The position numbers and the translations under genes are program-made. Of a stretch of DNA of 64,000 nucleotides, positions 7,637-17,490 are shown piece by piece. Source of the DNA: Bacillus sp. FJAT-14578 (lineage in GTDB: Bacteria > Bacillota > Bacilli > Bacillales > Bacillaceae_H); assembly GCF_000504165.1 (NCBI RefSeq), contig NZ_AYSE01000001.1, positions 1,178,001-1,242,000 of the forward strand. The letters run 5' to 3'. Each line of letters begins with the position of its first letter. Within the stretch, counting starts at the first letter, position 1. Below the pieces are notes generated by a model. The model was not told the origin of the DNA and did no database searches. It saw nothing but the letters and a program-made list of their open reading frames with translations.

Positions 7637-9523
7637 ATCGAGTAGGAGGGGGCGGCTAGCCCCCGACCTCTCACACCACCGTACGTACCGTTCGGTATAC
7701 GGCGGTTCAATTAAGTTTGACGTAGAGATTCATATCGTTGATATAGACTTTTCAGCCCTCGGCTGCTCCAATAGGAGCGGCCGAGGGTTCTGTCTAGGAT
7801 AGGACTATGGGCAATTCTCCAATATTTCTTGCGGGAATTGCCCCATTCGTATGCTTGTTTCTTCGGAATCCCCAAACCAATCAGTTTCCTCATTCTTGTT
7901 TTTGGTTTCTTCCATTCTTTCCATATACACATACGCAATCTTCGTCTTATCCATCGATCAAACTCTTCGAATTTACTAGGTGTATCAGCTAAAGCGAAAT
8001 AACCACACCAACCTGTTAGGTATTGGTTTAGTTTCATAATTCTTTGTTCCATAGAGTATGGCTTAGAACGTGAAGTCATGAGTCTGACTTTCGCTTTCAA
8101 TCGTTTCACACTTTCTTTAGCTATTCGAACCTTTGGTTCTTTATGGAGTGTAAAACTAAACCCAAGGAACTTCCGTTTCCATGGTCGGTCTACTGCGGAT
8201 TTCTCCTTGTTTACCCTTAACTTCAACTTTTCCTCAATAAATCCAGTGATCGAGTTCATCACACGAATGCCGGCCTTTTTCGTTTTCACGTAAATATTGC
8301 AGTCATCCGCATATCGAACGAATTGATGCCCTCTCTTTTCTAGCTCCTGATCTAATTCATTTAACAGAATGTTGGACAGTAAAGGGCTTAATGGACCACC
8401 TTGCGGGGTACCTTCTTCCGTTTCGATGACCACTCCATTTATCATCACACCCGACTGAAGATATCGGCGAATCAGTTTTAGAAGGACTTTGTCTTCTATC
8501 TTCTTCGCTACAATCCCCATCAACTTGTCATGATTCACTTTGTCGAAGAATTTTTCTAAGTCTATATCGACTACCCATCTTTGCCCCGATTTTATGTATT
8601 CCTTTGCCTTCCTTACTGCATCATGACCTCGTCGTTGTGGACGAAATCCATAACTGTTTTCGGAAAACGTCGGATCAAAAATAGGAGTTAGCACTTGGGC
8701 AATGGCTTGTTGGATGAAACGGTCTGTCACAGTAGGAATACCTAATAACCTTACTCCTCCGTTCGGTTTCGGGATTTCGATTCGACGGACAGGAGAAGGC
8801 TGATAAGTTCCCTCTTTCAGCGACTGCCGAAGGAAGTTCCAATGTTCATAGAGATGTCTTCGTAGGTCTTTTACGGACATTCCATCTATGCCATGGCTTC
8901 CCTTATTTCGTTCGACACGTTTTAATGCCGTTAAAAGATTTTCCCGTGACAACATTCGTTCCATTAACATTTGATAGTTCCTTTCTACGTGAACAAAGGG
9001 TTCTACTTATGCCAACTTCTGCTCCACCCTCTTGAAGTCCCCCATGGGATTCACCACTTCCTCCTTCAAGTAAGTCCTTTCGGATTGTCTGTTTCCGCAC
9101 AGAAGTTGAACGCCTAGTCTTTGTTCTTCCTAATTGTTCGGTCCTTCCTTTATCTTCTCGAGCAGATAAAGTACTATGACCTCTGCTGACTTCTGACTGT
9201 TCAGCCATTCATCACTGAATGGGTTACCAAGTGTACTTGGCTTTCCAGTCAGACCTCCCCAGGTAAGAGCGCAGTCTTTCCCTCCATCTATCCGCTTCAT
9301 TTACTCGATGTCACCTTCGGCAGTAAGGACTTTATCTTGTTTAGCAGACTCATCCAATGACACCTAGCCTTATATGAAGTTCGTGTTCCTCGGACCGGAG
9401 GTTTGCCGCCCGCTTCCTTCAGATTCCGAGTCACCCCGGACACCCTTGCGTTAAGCTAACCACTACTACTGCCTTCACGGTTCGGGACTTGCACCCTATA
9501 GACTGCGCCCATGCTGGGCGCAC
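7637..9523 (-). mobile_element. Group II intron, class C-like, with maturase
   Basis: Read on the minus strand, the intron begins GTGCGCCCAGCATGGGCGC (from 9523) and ends with a domain V/VI-like region (about 7637-7715) finishing CCTCCTACTCGAT. It encodes a reverse transcriptase/maturase at 7711-8970. The 5' end lies immediately after the T-tract of the murJ terminator (about 9528-9560), the insertion preference known for bacterial class C introns. The length is about 1.89 kb. No target duplication is visible, as expected for retrohoming. Boundaries are inferred from conserved ends. Confidence 0.9.
7711..8970 (-). CDS. ltrA: Group II intron reverse transcriptase/maturase
   Basis: A 419-residue intron-encoded protein that helps the intron RNA splice and copies it into new sites. 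RT blocks are complete: RRIEIPKPNGGVRLLGIPT, VVDIDLEKFFDKVNHD, GTPQGGPLSPLLSN and the catalytic FVRYADD. A thumb/domain X follows (about 300-419). There is no C-terminal HNH endonuclease, as in class C maturases. Its 3' end overlaps intron RNA domain V/VI sequence. The frame is intact, so the intron may be mobile. Confidence 0.95.
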   Translation of the reverse strand: MLMERMLSRENLLTALKRVERNKGSHGIDGMSVKDLRRHLYEHWNFLRQSLKEGTYQPSPVRRIEIPKPNGGVRLLGIPTVTDRFIQQAIAQVLTPIFDPTFSENSYGFRPQRRGHDAVRKAKEYIKSGQRWVVDIDLEKFFDKVNHDKLMGIVAKKIEDKVLLKLIRRYLQSGVMINGVVIETEEGTPQGGPLSPLLSNILLNELDQELEKRGHQFVRYADDCNIYVKTKKAGIRVMNSITGFIEEKLKLRVNKEKSAVDRPWKRKFLGFSFTLHKEPKVRIAKESVKRLKAKVRLMTSRSKPYSMEQRIMKLNQYLTGWCGYFALADTPSKFEEFDRWIRRRLRMCIWKEWKKPKTRMRKLIGLGIPKKQAYEWGNSRKKYWRIAHSPILDRTLGRSYWSSRGLKSLYQRYESLRQT

Positions 9524-9527
9524 TAAA

Positions 9528-9560
9528 AAAGAAAGAGGAGCAGAACTCCTCTTTCTTTTT
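9528..9560. terminator. Terminator downstream of murJ, target of the group II intron
   Basis: Stem AAAGAAAGAGGAG with its complement, loop CAGAA. It has T-tracts on both strands and lies next to the murJ stop codon. Removing the intron places it just after the stop of the 86-residue gene on the other strand, so it was probably bidirectional. Confidence 0.88.
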
Positions 9561-11196
9561 ATACACTCTTTTGCCTTAACAACTTACGGCGAATCATATT
9601 CTCCAATCGTTTTCCCATCACTTTCTCTAATAGGCCAGAACGATAGGCTGCGTACAAATACACGCCTCCCCCTACTATCACGCCAAGCATTGTAATGATG
9701 CCGGAAGCGGCACGGCCGTCTTCATATGTCATAAACAGAGATAAACTGTATTGAACAGATCCGACACTCAATCCCATTAAAGCTGCAAAAATAAGCATCA
9801 GTAACGTACGCTTCATCAGCAATTTAAAATGATAGTCCGCATGTTTTCGAATCATGTAGAAAGTATAGGCAATCGAAACCGTATAGCCTAAGGCTGTTGC
9901 CACAATTGAACCAATTTCATGGAACAGAAAGATAAAAGGCATGTTAAATACGATTTTTACCACTAATCCCAAAACCAAACTAATAACAGCATATTTCTGT
10001 TTATTAATTCCTTGCAAGATGGCTGCATTTACCGTAAAAAAGGAGAACCATAAGGCAAGCGGTGCATACATGCGCAGGATAAAGCCGCCTGCATCGGCAT
10101 CTTTAACGTCATATAAGAAACCGTAAATCGGATAAGAAAGGACCATCAACCCAACGACTGCGGGAAGAACTAAAAATATGATTGTTTGGTACGTCTGATC
10201 AATCTGGCGTTTTAACAGATCGTGATTACCGTCTGTATAGGACTTTGTAATGGTCGGTACAAGAGTCAACCCGAACGCTGTCGCAATCGAGAGCGGAATC
10301 ATGACCAGCTTTGGCACCCATGTTTGGACAATTCCAAACATATACTCCGTAGTATCCTTTTCTCCTGCCGCAATCATCGCTTTATTAAATGTGTACTGGT
10401 CTACATATTGAAATAAAGGGATCGCCAAGCCGACGAATACAAATGGACCCGCATATGTGAACAGTTCTTTAAACATCTGCCCTGTTGTGATATCAGCAGG
10501 TGCCACACTGTTTTCCAATAGCTTATCCAAGTGGGGCTTTCGCTTTTTCCAATACCAAAGTAAAACGATAAGACCTCCTAACGCCCCAACGAACGCAGCA
10601 AAATTAGCGTAGCCGACAGCCGTGGCAACCTCACCATTCATTCCCTTGATAATGATATAACTTGCCGTTAATAAAAAGACGATACGAAAAAGCTGTTCGA
10701 CTACTTGTGAAACAGCAGTGGGACCCATTGATTGATGCCCTTGGAAAAAACCGCGTATAATACTCATCATCGGTACAATGATAAGGGCTATACTCACCAT
10801 TCGAATAACCATCGTTACATCTTGCACAGAGTTTTGAAGATCACCCGATCCAAGAACTCCTTTTGCAAGAAACGGCGCCATAAAATAAAGAACGCCAAAA
10901 GATAAAAAACCTGTTACCAACATTAGTTTCATCCCTGCTCGAAACAGTCTTCTGCTTGTATAATAATCACCCATCGCATTATACTTCGAGACAAATTTAG
11001 AAACTGCCATCGGTACACCCATTGTGGCAAGGCTCAGATAAATGGTATATTGTCCATAGCCGTAAGCAAATAATGCCCCTCCGACGGCCCCGACCAATGC
11101 TTCAAACGGGAATAAGTAAATCATTCCTAAAATACGTGAAATATAGGTTCCTAAAGTGAGGACAAACGTTCCTCGTAAAAGTTTAGAATCAGACAT
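9559..11196 (-). CDS. murJ: Lipid II flippase MurJ/YtgP (MOP superfamily)
   Basis: An integral membrane protein of 545 residues with about 14 predicted transmembrane helices, resembling B. subtilis YtgP. It moves lipid-linked peptidoglycan precursor across the cytoplasmic membrane. The N-terminus LLRGTFVLTLGTYISRILGM and the RGFFQGHQSMGPTAVSQVVEQ region are typical MATE/MviN-like features. I chose ATG 11196 because TTGGAGGCACATTC precedes it; upstream in-frame codons lack a ribosome binding site. Confidence 0.92.
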   Translation of the reverse strand: MSDSKLLRGTFVLTLGTYISRILGMIYLFPFEALVGAVGGALFAYGYGQYTIYLSLATMGVPMAVSKFVSKYNAMGDYYTSRRLFRAGMKLMLVTGFLSFGVLYFMAPFLAKGVLGSGDLQNSVQDVTMVIRMVSIALIIVPMMSIIRGFFQGHQSMGPTAVSQVVEQLFRIVFLLTASYIIIKGMNGEVATAVGYANFAAFVGALGGLIVLLWYWKKRKPHLDKLLENSVAPADITTGQMFKELFTYAGPFVFVGLAIPLFQYVDQYTFNKAMIAAGEKDTTEYMFGIVQTWVPKLVMIPLSIATAFGLTLVPTITKSYTDGNHDLLKRQIDQTYQTIIFLVLPAVVGLMVLSYPIYGFLYDVKDADAGGFILRMYAPLALWFSFFTVNAAILQGINKQKYAVISLVLGLVVKIVFNMPFIFLFHEIGSIVATALGYTVSIAYTFYMIRKHADYHFKLLMKRTLLMLIFAALMGLSVGSVQYSLSLFMTYEDGRAASGIITMLGVIVGGGVYLYAAYRSGLLEKVMGKRLENMIRRKLLRQKSV

Positions 11197-11340
11197 GAAT
11201 GTGCCTCCAATATTGCAACTTACATAATGATAATAGTGATATGACAAAAAATAAGCAAGCGGACATACCTCATACCGAATAATTGTAACGAAACTTTTGT
11301 TTTTTGTCAGGTAAAGAAATAAAGTTTTCTAAAAGAATAG

Positions 11341-11556
11341 ATTCAAAAAGGAGGATAAAAAGGACCGAGAAGTTCAAGGAAGCGGAGTTTTGAGCAACGG
11401 AACGTATGCTGTTAATACGTGAGTAGCGGAGAGACAAGCTTATGAAGCCCGACTAAGAACCGCCACGTCCTGTGGCGAACGTCGGATCAGCACTTCCTGT
11501 GCAAGTAATTTCGACCGTCATTTTTCCCGGACTTTTTGAACACCCTCTAAAAGAAT
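11341..11556 (+). repeat. Dispersed repeat family C, copy C1, in the ytfP leader
   Basis: Bounded by TTCAAAAAGGAGGA and CGGACTTTTTGAACACCCTC, whose TTCAAAAAG/CTTTTTGAA ends are inverted. Inside are ACCGAGAAGTTC, GTTAATACGTGAG and two small hairpins with CCTGTG loops (CCACGTCCTGTGG, GCACTTCCTGTGC). The element ends about 20 bases before the ytfP start. The second copy is at 60937. Confidence 0.75.
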
Positions 11557-11570
11557 AGGCTGGTGACATA

Positions 11571-12839
11571 ATGAAATACGATGTAATCGTAATCGGAGGA
11601 GGACCTTCAGGACTCATGGCCTCGATTGCAGCAGGTGAAACAGGAGCAAAAGTACTGCTCTTAGATAAAGGAAATAAACTTGGCAGAAAGCTGGCCATCT
11701 CAGGAGGAGGCCGCTGTAATGTAACGAACCGGCTGCCGGTTGACGAAATTGTCAAACACATTCCCGGTAATGGACGCTTTTTATATAGTGCCTTCTCGGT
11801 TTTCAATAATGAAGATATCATATCATTCTTTGAAAGTCTCGGGATTCAACTAAAAGAGGAAGACCATGGCCGGATGTTTCCGGTTACGGATAAAGCCCAA
11901 TCGGTTGTCGATGCTTTAATTGGGGAATTACAGCGATTAAAAGTGGAAGTCAAAACGAATACCCCTGTCGAAAAGGTAGAGTATGAACATGGAGAAGTCA
12001 AAGGGGTTCATTTAAAGGACGGGCGTTACTTTGAAACGAACAGCGTAATTTTGGCGGTAGGCGGAAAATCCGTTCCCCATACAGGATCAACAGGTGACGG
12101 CTATGCCTGGGCAGAAGAAGCTGGACATACCATTACAGAACTATATCCAACAGAAGTGCCCGTTACATCAGGTGAACCGTTTATTCAAAGCAAAACGCTG
12201 CAGGGGCTTTCATTGCGAAATGTAGCGCTCAGTGTATTGAATAAAAAGGATAAGCCCATCATTACCCATCAAATGGACATGATTTTCACCCACTTTGGCT
12301 TATCGGGTCCAGCCGTTTTACGTTGCAGCCAATATGTTGTAAAAGAGTTAAAAAAACAAAAAGCAAACACCGTGACGATGAGTCTGGATGCAGTTCCTGA
12401 GCAAAACGGTGAGCAGTTGTTTCAAAGCATTGTCAAGATGATGAAAGAGGAACCCAAAAAGGCCATTAAAAACATATGCAAAGGATTGCTTCCCGAACGG
12501 TATCTGCTCTTTTTGCTCGAGCAAGCCGATATTGATGGACAAGCAGCGGCAGGGCAGGTACCTCATGACAAAATTAGGCATTTTGTCAAGCTATGCAAGC
12601 AATTCCCTATTAAAGTGAACGGTACCCTTTCTTTGGAAAAAGCTTTCGTAACAGGGGGCGGCGTTTCCGTCAAAGAAATCCATCCAAAAGAAATGGCCTC
12701 TAAACTAATGCCTGGTCTATATTTTTGCGGAGAAATTTTAGATATCCATGGCTACACTGGCGGTTATAACATTACGTCCGCTCTTGTAACCGGAAGATTA
12801 GCCGGCACAAATGCGGGAAAATATTCCTTTAGCCGATGA
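11571..12839 (+). CDS. ytfP: YtfP-like NAD(P)/FAD-dependent flavoprotein (HI0933 family)
   Basis: A 422-residue flavoprotein of the HI0933/YhiN group, probably an oxidoreductase of unknown substrate. The N-terminal Rossmann motif [14 protein letters not shown] binds FAD. The family signature [16 protein letters not shown] follows at about 41-56. The C-terminus has the FAD-contact region [19 protein letters not shown]. The gene stands alone with a family C repeat in its leader. Confidence 0.9.
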   Translation: MKYDVIVIGGGPSGLMASIAAGETGAKVLLLDKGNKLGRKLAISGGGRCNVTNRLPVDEIVKHIPGNGRFLYSAFSVFNNEDIISFFESLGIQLKEEDHGRMFPVTDKAQSVVDALIGELQRLKVEVKTNTPVEKVEYEHGEVKGVHLKDGRYFETNSVILAVGGKSVPHTGSTGDGYAWAEEAGHTITELYPTEVPVTSGEPFIQSKTLQGLSLRNVALSVLNKKDKPIITHQMDMIFTHFGLSGPAVLRCSQYVVKELKKQKANTVTMSLDAVPEQNGEQLFQSIVKMMKEEPKKAIKNICKGLLPERYLLFLLEQADIDGQAAAGQVPHDKIRHFVKLCKQFPIKVNGTLSLEKAFVTGGGVSVKEIHPKEMASKLMPGLYFCGEILDIHGYTGGYNITSALVTGRLAGTNAGKYSFSR

Positions 12840-12840
12840 T

Positions 12841-13035
12841 AGAAAAGCGAAAGCGACTGGTTAATCTTGAGAGACATTGGAGCTTCTGACCGGGAAACCG
12901 CTTTTTGGTTTCATGGGCAGAAGTGCAATGGCCGAAAGATTAGGAGCCGCAGCTAGACAATAATGGAACGAAGCCTAAGAACGCGACGTCAATCTCCACG
13001 GCCTCATTTGCACATCCGTGTGCTTCAAGCGAAGG
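12841..13035. repeat. Dispersed repeat family B, copy B2
   Basis: Contains AGAAAAGCGAAAGCGACTGG, an ACCGGGAAACCGCTTTTTGGTTTC hairpin, the shared module TTAGGAGCCGCAGCTAGAC and a GCACATCCGTGTGC hairpin. It matches the middle part of B1 (3935-4333). No gene is seen. Confidence 0.65.
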
Positions 13036-13057
13036 CAACCTTTTACATCTAAACATA

Positions 13058-13093
13058 TAAAAATCGAGCCTAGTGATTCTCTAGGCTCGATAA
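13058..13093 (-). terminator. Terminator of cse60
   Basis: Stem ATCGAGCCTAG/CTAGGCTCGAT followed on the minus strand by TTTTTAT. It overlaps the last codons of cse60. Confidence 0.85.
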
Positions 13094-13263
13094 ATAACCA
13101 TGGCGGAAAAACAGTAAATTTGTTCTCCATCTATATCGGTATGAAGCGCAACTTGATAGTTAATATTGACGAATTGGTTTTCTGATAGCGTTTTCAAAAA
13201 ATGATTCACCTTTCGTTCCAAATCTTCTTCATGCTCCTCATCAAACAATTTAACTTGCAGCAT
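13081..13263 (-). CDS. cse60: Cse60 small sporulation-associated protein
   Basis: 60 residues with the family pattern MLQVKLFDEEHEEDLE at the start and IYCFSAMVIYRA at the end, matching B. subtilis Cse60 (YteV). That gene is known to be expressed in the mother cell under SigE; its biochemical role is unknown. It follows the YusG-like gene by one base, so the two are probably co-transcribed. Confidence 0.8.
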   Translation of the reverse strand: MLQVKLFDEEHEEDLERKVNHFLKTLSENQFVNINYQVALHTDIDGEQIYCFSAMVIYRA

Positions 13264-13264
13264 C

Positions 13265-13498
13265 TTAACACCACCCTAAATCGCATCCTTCCACATACGG
13301 GCCTGGAATAATCGATGATGCATCAATGACTTTCAGGATTTGGCCCTCCTCATATACATAACCTTCCTGTAAATCATACTGCTTTCCCTCTTCAGAGAAA
13401 CTAATCGTACCAATCAGTTCCTTATGAAAATAGAGCTCCATATATCCATCTTTTAGCTTTGCGCTTACTCGTTCCGTTACGTTCATAATATGAAGCAT
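13265..13498 (-). CDS. YusG/DUF2553-like small protein
   Basis: 77 residues, resembling YusG (DUF2553) in VTERVSAKLKDGYMELYFHK and the short beta-rich layout. Function is unknown. ATG 13498 is chosen because AAAGGAGG lies seven bases upstream; the earlier in-frame ATGs overlap that Shine-Dalgarno. The C-terminal GCDLGWC has two Cys. The family match is from memory of the pattern. Confidence 0.6.
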   Translation of the reverse strand: MLHIMNVTERVSAKLKDGYMELYFHKELIGTISFSEEGKQYDLQEGYVYEEGQILKVIDASSIIPGPYVEGCDLGWC

Positions 13499-13593
13499 TC
13501 TCATTCCTCCTTTCTTCATATTTACGATAAATCCCCAAACTTATGAATAACGTTTATAAAGAAACATTGGAGAAAATGAAGTTTTGAAACAAA

Positions 13594-13755
13594 GAGGATG
13601 AGTCAAAAGGGTAAAAAACAACCCTTTTGACTCATCCTCCTGACAGGGCCCGCCATGAAGATCCAATAAAACCAAGGGATTTCGTGACGGGCCCTGTCAT
13701 TAAAAACCATCTTTTATGATTCATTCCAGACTTATGGGACAGCACCTTTCAGGGC
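13594..13755 (+). repeat. Dispersed repeat family A, copy A2
   Basis: Hairpin 1 (13594-13639) has arms GAGGATGAGTCAAAAGGGT and complement. Hairpin 2 (13641-13699) has arms TGACAGGGCCCG/CGGGCCCTGTCA. A tail of about 55 bases ends near CAGACTTATGGGACAG. It lies between the ytwF and yusG-like genes; nothing else is seen in that gap. Confidence 0.85.
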
Positions 13756-13913
13756 GACTGTCCCAGGCATATTTTCTAACTGTTTGCTTCGTTAAAGATC
13801 AGGTTGCTTTCTAACATTTTCGACTCATTCTTGTGAAACGGTCCTTTCGTTTCATTCGAGTGAGTCAAAAATCAAAAATTGAACTTAAATACAGTCTCAT
13901 TTTTAAAGTTGCC

Positions 13914-14219
13914 TTATTCGACGTCTCCAGACCATTCGAGCATGCCGCCAACCATATTGCGCACTTTATACCCCTGGTCTTGCAAGTATTCACAAACTCT
14001 TTCACTTCGATAACCGGAGCGGCAAATGAAGATATATTCCTTTTCTTTTTCAAAATGACCCATGCTCTGTGGAATATCGTTCATCTTTATATGTTTTGCT
14101 GCTGGAATTTTACCGGCGGCTACTTCTTCATCTTCGCGAACATCCACTAACAGCACGTCTTCCCCTGCTTCTAATTTCTTTTTCAGTTCTTCTGTCGTAA
14201 TCGTTTGAACCTCACTCAT
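13914..14219 (-). CDS. ytwF: Single-domain rhodanese (YtwF-like)
   Basis: 101 residues making one rhodanese domain. The active-site loop ICRSGYRSERV holds the sulfur-carrying Cys, and the CH2A-like segment VDVREDEEVAAGKIPAAKHI is present. Such proteins transfer sulfane sulfur; the partner is unknown. I chose ATG 14219 because the upstream GTG overlaps the Shine-Dalgarno AAAGGGTG. It lies downstream of leuS but is separated from it by a hairpin terminator. Confidence 0.88.
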   Translation of the reverse strand: MSEVQTITTEELKKKLEAGEDVLLVDVREDEEVAAGKIPAAKHIKMNDIPQSMGHFEKEKEYIFICRSGYRSERVCEYLQDQGYKVRNMVGGMLEWSGDVE

Positions 14220-14261
14220 ACGTCTCACCCTTTCACTTCATCTATGTTCATTATAGCAATG

Positions 14262-14302
14262 AAAAAGCCTGCTATCCATTATTAGGACCAGCAAGCTTTT
14301 TT
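14262..14302 (-). terminator. Terminator of leuS
   Basis: AAAAAGC-CTGCT paired with AGCA-AGCTTTTTT. The hairpin is ten bases after the leuS stop, with a T-rich end on the minus strand. Confidence 0.75.
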
Positions 14303-14311
14303 AATTATTAG

Positions 14312-16726
14312 TTAGTTTGCTACAATGTTTACTAATTTACCAGGAACAGCAATCACTTTGCGGATTGTTTTCCCTTCAATTTGCTGCTGAACACTTTCAT
14401 CAGCCATCGCAATCTCTTCCATTTGTTCTTTGGAAGCTTTCGCCGAAATGTTTAATTTCGTACGAACTTTTCCATTCACTTGCACAACGATTTCTACCTC
14501 ATCTTCTACAAGCTTTGCTTCGTCGTATGCAGGCCATGCTTCGTATGAAATAGATTCGCTATGACCAAGCTTCGACCAAAGCTCTTCTGAGATATGAGGG
14601 CAAATTGGCGCCAATAACTTAACAAATCCTTCTACAAAAGCTTTTGGCAGCACTTCAACTTTGTACGCATCATTGATGAAGACCATCAATTGAGAGATAC
14701 CTGTATTGAAGCGAAGTCCCTCATAATCTTCCGTTACTTTTTTAACGGTTTGATGATACACGCGTTCTAATGCCGTATCGCTGCCTTCTTGAATTTTGTC
14801 GCTCAATGTGCCATCTTCATTGACAAACAAGCGCCAAACGCGGTCTAAGAAACGGCGGGAACCGTCCAGCCCTTTTGTTGACCATGCAATCGATGCTTCA
14901 AGAGGTCCCATGAACATTTCGTACAAACGAAGCGTATCTGCTCCATGGCTTTCTACGATTTCATCCGGGTTGACGACATTTCCTTTTGATTTACTCATTT
15001 TTTCATTATTTTCACCAAGAATCATACCTTGGTTGAATAATTTTTGGAATGGTTCTTTAGTCGGTACAACTCCGATATCATATAAAAACTTATGCCAGAA
15101 GCGAGCATACAGTAAGTGAAGCACCGCATGCTCCGCTCCGCCGATATAAATATCAACCGGTAACCATCGCTTCAACTTTTCAGGATCTGCAAGCTGTTCA
15201 CTGTTATGCGGATCAATGTAACGTAAGTAGTACCAGCAGCTTCCGCCCCATTGCGGCATTGTGTTCGTTTCGCGGCGGCCTTTTTTGCCGGTTACCGGAT
15301 CAACGACACTTACCCATTCTTCAACGTTTGCAAGAGGTGATTCTCCTGTACCCGAAGGACGGATATCATCTGTTTGCGGAAGCACTAACGGCAGCTCCTC
15401 CTCAGGTACTGCAGTCATCGTGCCATCTTCCCAATGAATGACAGGAATCGGCTCACCCCAATAACGCTGACGGCTGAATAACCAGTCGCGAAGACGATAC
15501 GTTACCTTTTTCTCACCCGCTTTGTTTGTTTCCAGCCATTCAATCATGTTTGTAATTGCTTCTTCTTTGTTTAAGCCGTTCAAGAATGCGGAGTTTACAT
15601 GCTCACCGTCTCCTGTGTAAGCTTCCTTGGAAACGTCACCTCCCGCCACGACTTCCTTAATTGGCAATTCGAATTTCTTCGCAAATTCATAGTCACGCTC
15701 ATCGTGCGCCGGCACCGCCATAATTGCACCTGTGCCGTAGCTTGCAAGTACATAATCTGCGATCCAGATTGGCATTTTCTCACCGTTTACCGGGTTGATG
15801 GCATGAGCACCTGTGAACACGCCTGTTTTATCTTTCGCCAAGTCTGTACGTTCTAAATCACTCTTTGTTTTCACTTGATCCAAGTACGCTTCAACAGCCG
15901 CTTTTTGTTCCGGCGTCGTAATTTTTTCGACAAGCGCATGCTCAGGTGCCAATACAGAGTATGTCGCACCGAACAATGTGTCAGGACGTGTTGTGAATAC
16001 TGTATATGTTTCGTCTGTTCCATCTACCGTGAAGTGCACCTCAGCACCTTCGGAACGTCCAATCCAGTTACGCTGCATTTCCTTCAAGCTTTCAGGCCAG
16101 TCCAGCTCTTCCAAATCTTCCAATAAGCGATCAGCGTAAGCCGTGATTTTCAATACCCATTGCTTCATCGGGCGGCGTTCAACCGGATGACCGCCGCGCT
16201 CGCTCTTACCATCAATCACTTCTTCGTTCGCCAATACTGTGCCAAGTGCCGGACACCAGTTCACCGCTACCTCATCGACGTAAGCCAAACCTTTTTCATA
16301 TAATTTTAAGAAAATCCATTGTGTCCATTTATAGTAATTCGGGTCTGTTGTGTTCACTTCACGATCCCAATCGTAAGAGAAGCCCAACGCCTTAATTTGA
16401 TTGCGGAACGTATTGATGTTTTTTTCTGTGAATTCCGCAGGATCATTTCCGGTATCAAGCGCATATTGCTCAGCCGGAAGACCGAATGCATCCCATCCCA
16501 TCGGATGAAGCACATTGTATCCTTGCATACGCTTCATGCGTGATAAAATGTCTGTTGCCGTATAGCCTTCTGGATGCCCTACATGTAAACCCGCCCCTGA
16601 TGGATACGGAAACATATCTAACGCATAAAACTTTCGTTTACCTTCGTCTTCTGTCGTTTTAAACGTTTTATTATTTTCCCAATATTTTTGCCATTTCTTC
16701 TCAATCTCTTGATGAATAAAAGCCAT
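14312..16726 (-). CDS. leuS: Leucyl-tRNA synthetase
   Basis: Charges tRNA-Leu; class Ia synthetase of 804 residues, the usual bacterial length. The HIGH-type motif appears as HVGHPEGY (about 48-55). The KMSKS loop is intact ([17 protein letters not shown]), and the connective peptide 1 editing region has [12 protein letters not shown]. The start has GAGGAGGACAATTC upstream. Expression is controlled by a T-box leader reading a Leu codon. Confidence 0.98.
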   Translation of the reverse strand: MAFIHQEIEKKWQKYWENNKTFKTTEDEGKRKFYALDMFPYPSGAGLHVGHPEGYTATDILSRMKRMQGYNVLHPMGWDAFGLPAEQYALDTGNDPAEFTEKNINTFRNQIKALGFSYDWDREVNTTDPNYYKWTQWIFLKLYEKGLAYVDEVAVNWCPALGTVLANEEVIDGKSERGGHPVERRPMKQWVLKITAYADRLLEDLEELDWPESLKEMQRNWIGRSEGAEVHFTVDGTDETYTVFTTRPDTLFGATYSVLAPEHALVEKITTPEQKAAVEAYLDQVKTKSDLERTDLAKDKTGVFTGAHAINPVNGEKMPIWIADYVLASYGTGAIMAVPAHDERDYEFAKKFELPIKEVVAGGDVSKEAYTGDGEHVNSAFLNGLNKEEAITNMIEWLETNKAGEKKVTYRLRDWLFSRQRYWGEPIPVIHWEDGTMTAVPEEELPLVLPQTDDIRPSGTGESPLANVEEWVSVVDPVTGKKGRRETNTMPQWGGSCWYYLRYIDPHNSEQLADPEKLKRWLPVDIYIGGAEHAVLHLLYARFWHKFLYDIGVVPTKEPFQKLFNQGMILGENNEKMSKSKGNVVNPDEIVESHGADTLRLYEMFMGPLEASIAWSTKGLDGSRRFLDRVWRLFVNEDGTLSDKIQEGSDTALERVYHQTVKKVTEDYEGLRFNTGISQLMVFINDAYKVEVLPKAFVEGFVKLLAPICPHISEELWSKLGHSESISYEAWPAYDEAKLVEDEVEIVVQVNGKVRTKLNISAKASKEQMEEIAMADESVQQQIEGKTIRKVIAVPGKLVNIVAN

Positions 16727-16803
16727 GAATTGTCCTCCTCATTTCATTTTCACTTGTTAAGCCTATAAAGTCATATACTCTCATTCTAGACAGTTTGACC
16801 CAA

Positions 16804-17050
16804 ATAAAAAACCTCCCATCCCAAAAAGGGACGAGAGGATTCTTTCATCTTCCCGCGGTACCACCCACATTAGTGCTTAAACATATGCACTCGCTTAAAA
16901 CCCTTAACGCAGGCAATACGGCAAACATTACTTGGTTTCACATTTGCAACTCCAAGGTGAGTTCGTGAACGTCCGTTTGTTGACTCGCACCAACCGTCAA
17001 CTCTCTTTGCTCGTTTCGTTCATTACTGATCCTTTTCAAGGTTATTAAAT
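16804..17050 (-). ncRNA. T-box leader of leuS (Leu specifier CUC)
   Basis: On the minus strand the leader carries the 14-base T-box core TGGGTGGTACCGCGG (about 16853-16867) followed by the terminator AATCCTCTCGTCCC...GGGATGGGAGGTTTTTT (16804-16842). Stem I shows GAACTCACC, whose CTC is the likely specifier codon for uncharged tRNA-Leu. Binding of uncharged tRNA favours antitermination and raises leuS expression. Confidence 0.93.
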
Positions 17051-17162
17051 CATCACTTGTTTATTTTCATTCTAAATAATATGACCAAAAACTTCAAGTC
17101 GTGGAGATAAAATTTATGAATAATACAAATACCATATTATTCATTTTTATGCACAATATTGA

Positions 17163-17282
17163 AATTACGGCTTTTTTTCTAAAATAATTGAACGTACGAA
17201 TCATGCTTTATATGAAGCCAAGCGTGCTGGACAAAACCAGGTCTATCGCTTCCATCATGGACGAGTCAATAAATCCAAATAA
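17163..17282 (+). pseudogene. Remnant of a GGDEF (diguanylate cyclase) C-terminus
   Basis: The plus strand encodes IIERTNHALYEAKRAGQNQV and then YRF before a stop at 17280. This matches the conserved GGDEF-domain end (ADxALYxAKxxGRNRV). An in-frame TGA lies at 17160 and no upstream GGDEF sequence survives, because the T-box and leuS occupy the space. A decayed or deleted cyclase is the simplest reading. Repeat A3 begins at the next base. Confidence 0.7.
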
Positions 17283-17440
17283 GAGGATGGCTCAAAAGGT
17301 ATAAGAACATACCTTTTGAGCCATCCTCCTGAAAGGACCTGTCATGGAAATCCAGTAAAACCAAGGATTGAATGTCAGGCCCTTTCAATAAAGAGTAATT
17401 TTTATGGCCCGCTTGAGACTTGTGCGACGTCACTTTATTA
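17283..17440 (+). repeat. Dispersed repeat family A, copy A3
   Basis: Hairpin 1 (17283-17329) has arms GAGGATGGCTCAAAAGGT and complement. Hairpin 2 (17330-17387) runs from TGAAAGGACCTGTCATGG to CAGGCCCTTTCA. The tail ends near TTGAGACTTGTG. It directly abuts the GGDEF remnant. Confidence 0.85.
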
Positions 17441-17490
17441 TAACTATGCACTAAACGATCTTAAACTTTTTCAAAAAACATAGTGCCGCA

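Noticed and set aside
7459-7710. Minus-strand frame opposite the 86-residue gene
   Set aside because: It mixes intron 3' end sequence with the complement of the small gene; no homology pattern and no ribosome binding site.
8903-9208. 101-codon minus-strand frame beside the maturase
   Set aside because: It lies in the structured 5' part of the group II intron RNA, overlaps the maturase start and has repetitive Ser/Arg/Gly composition without any family pattern.
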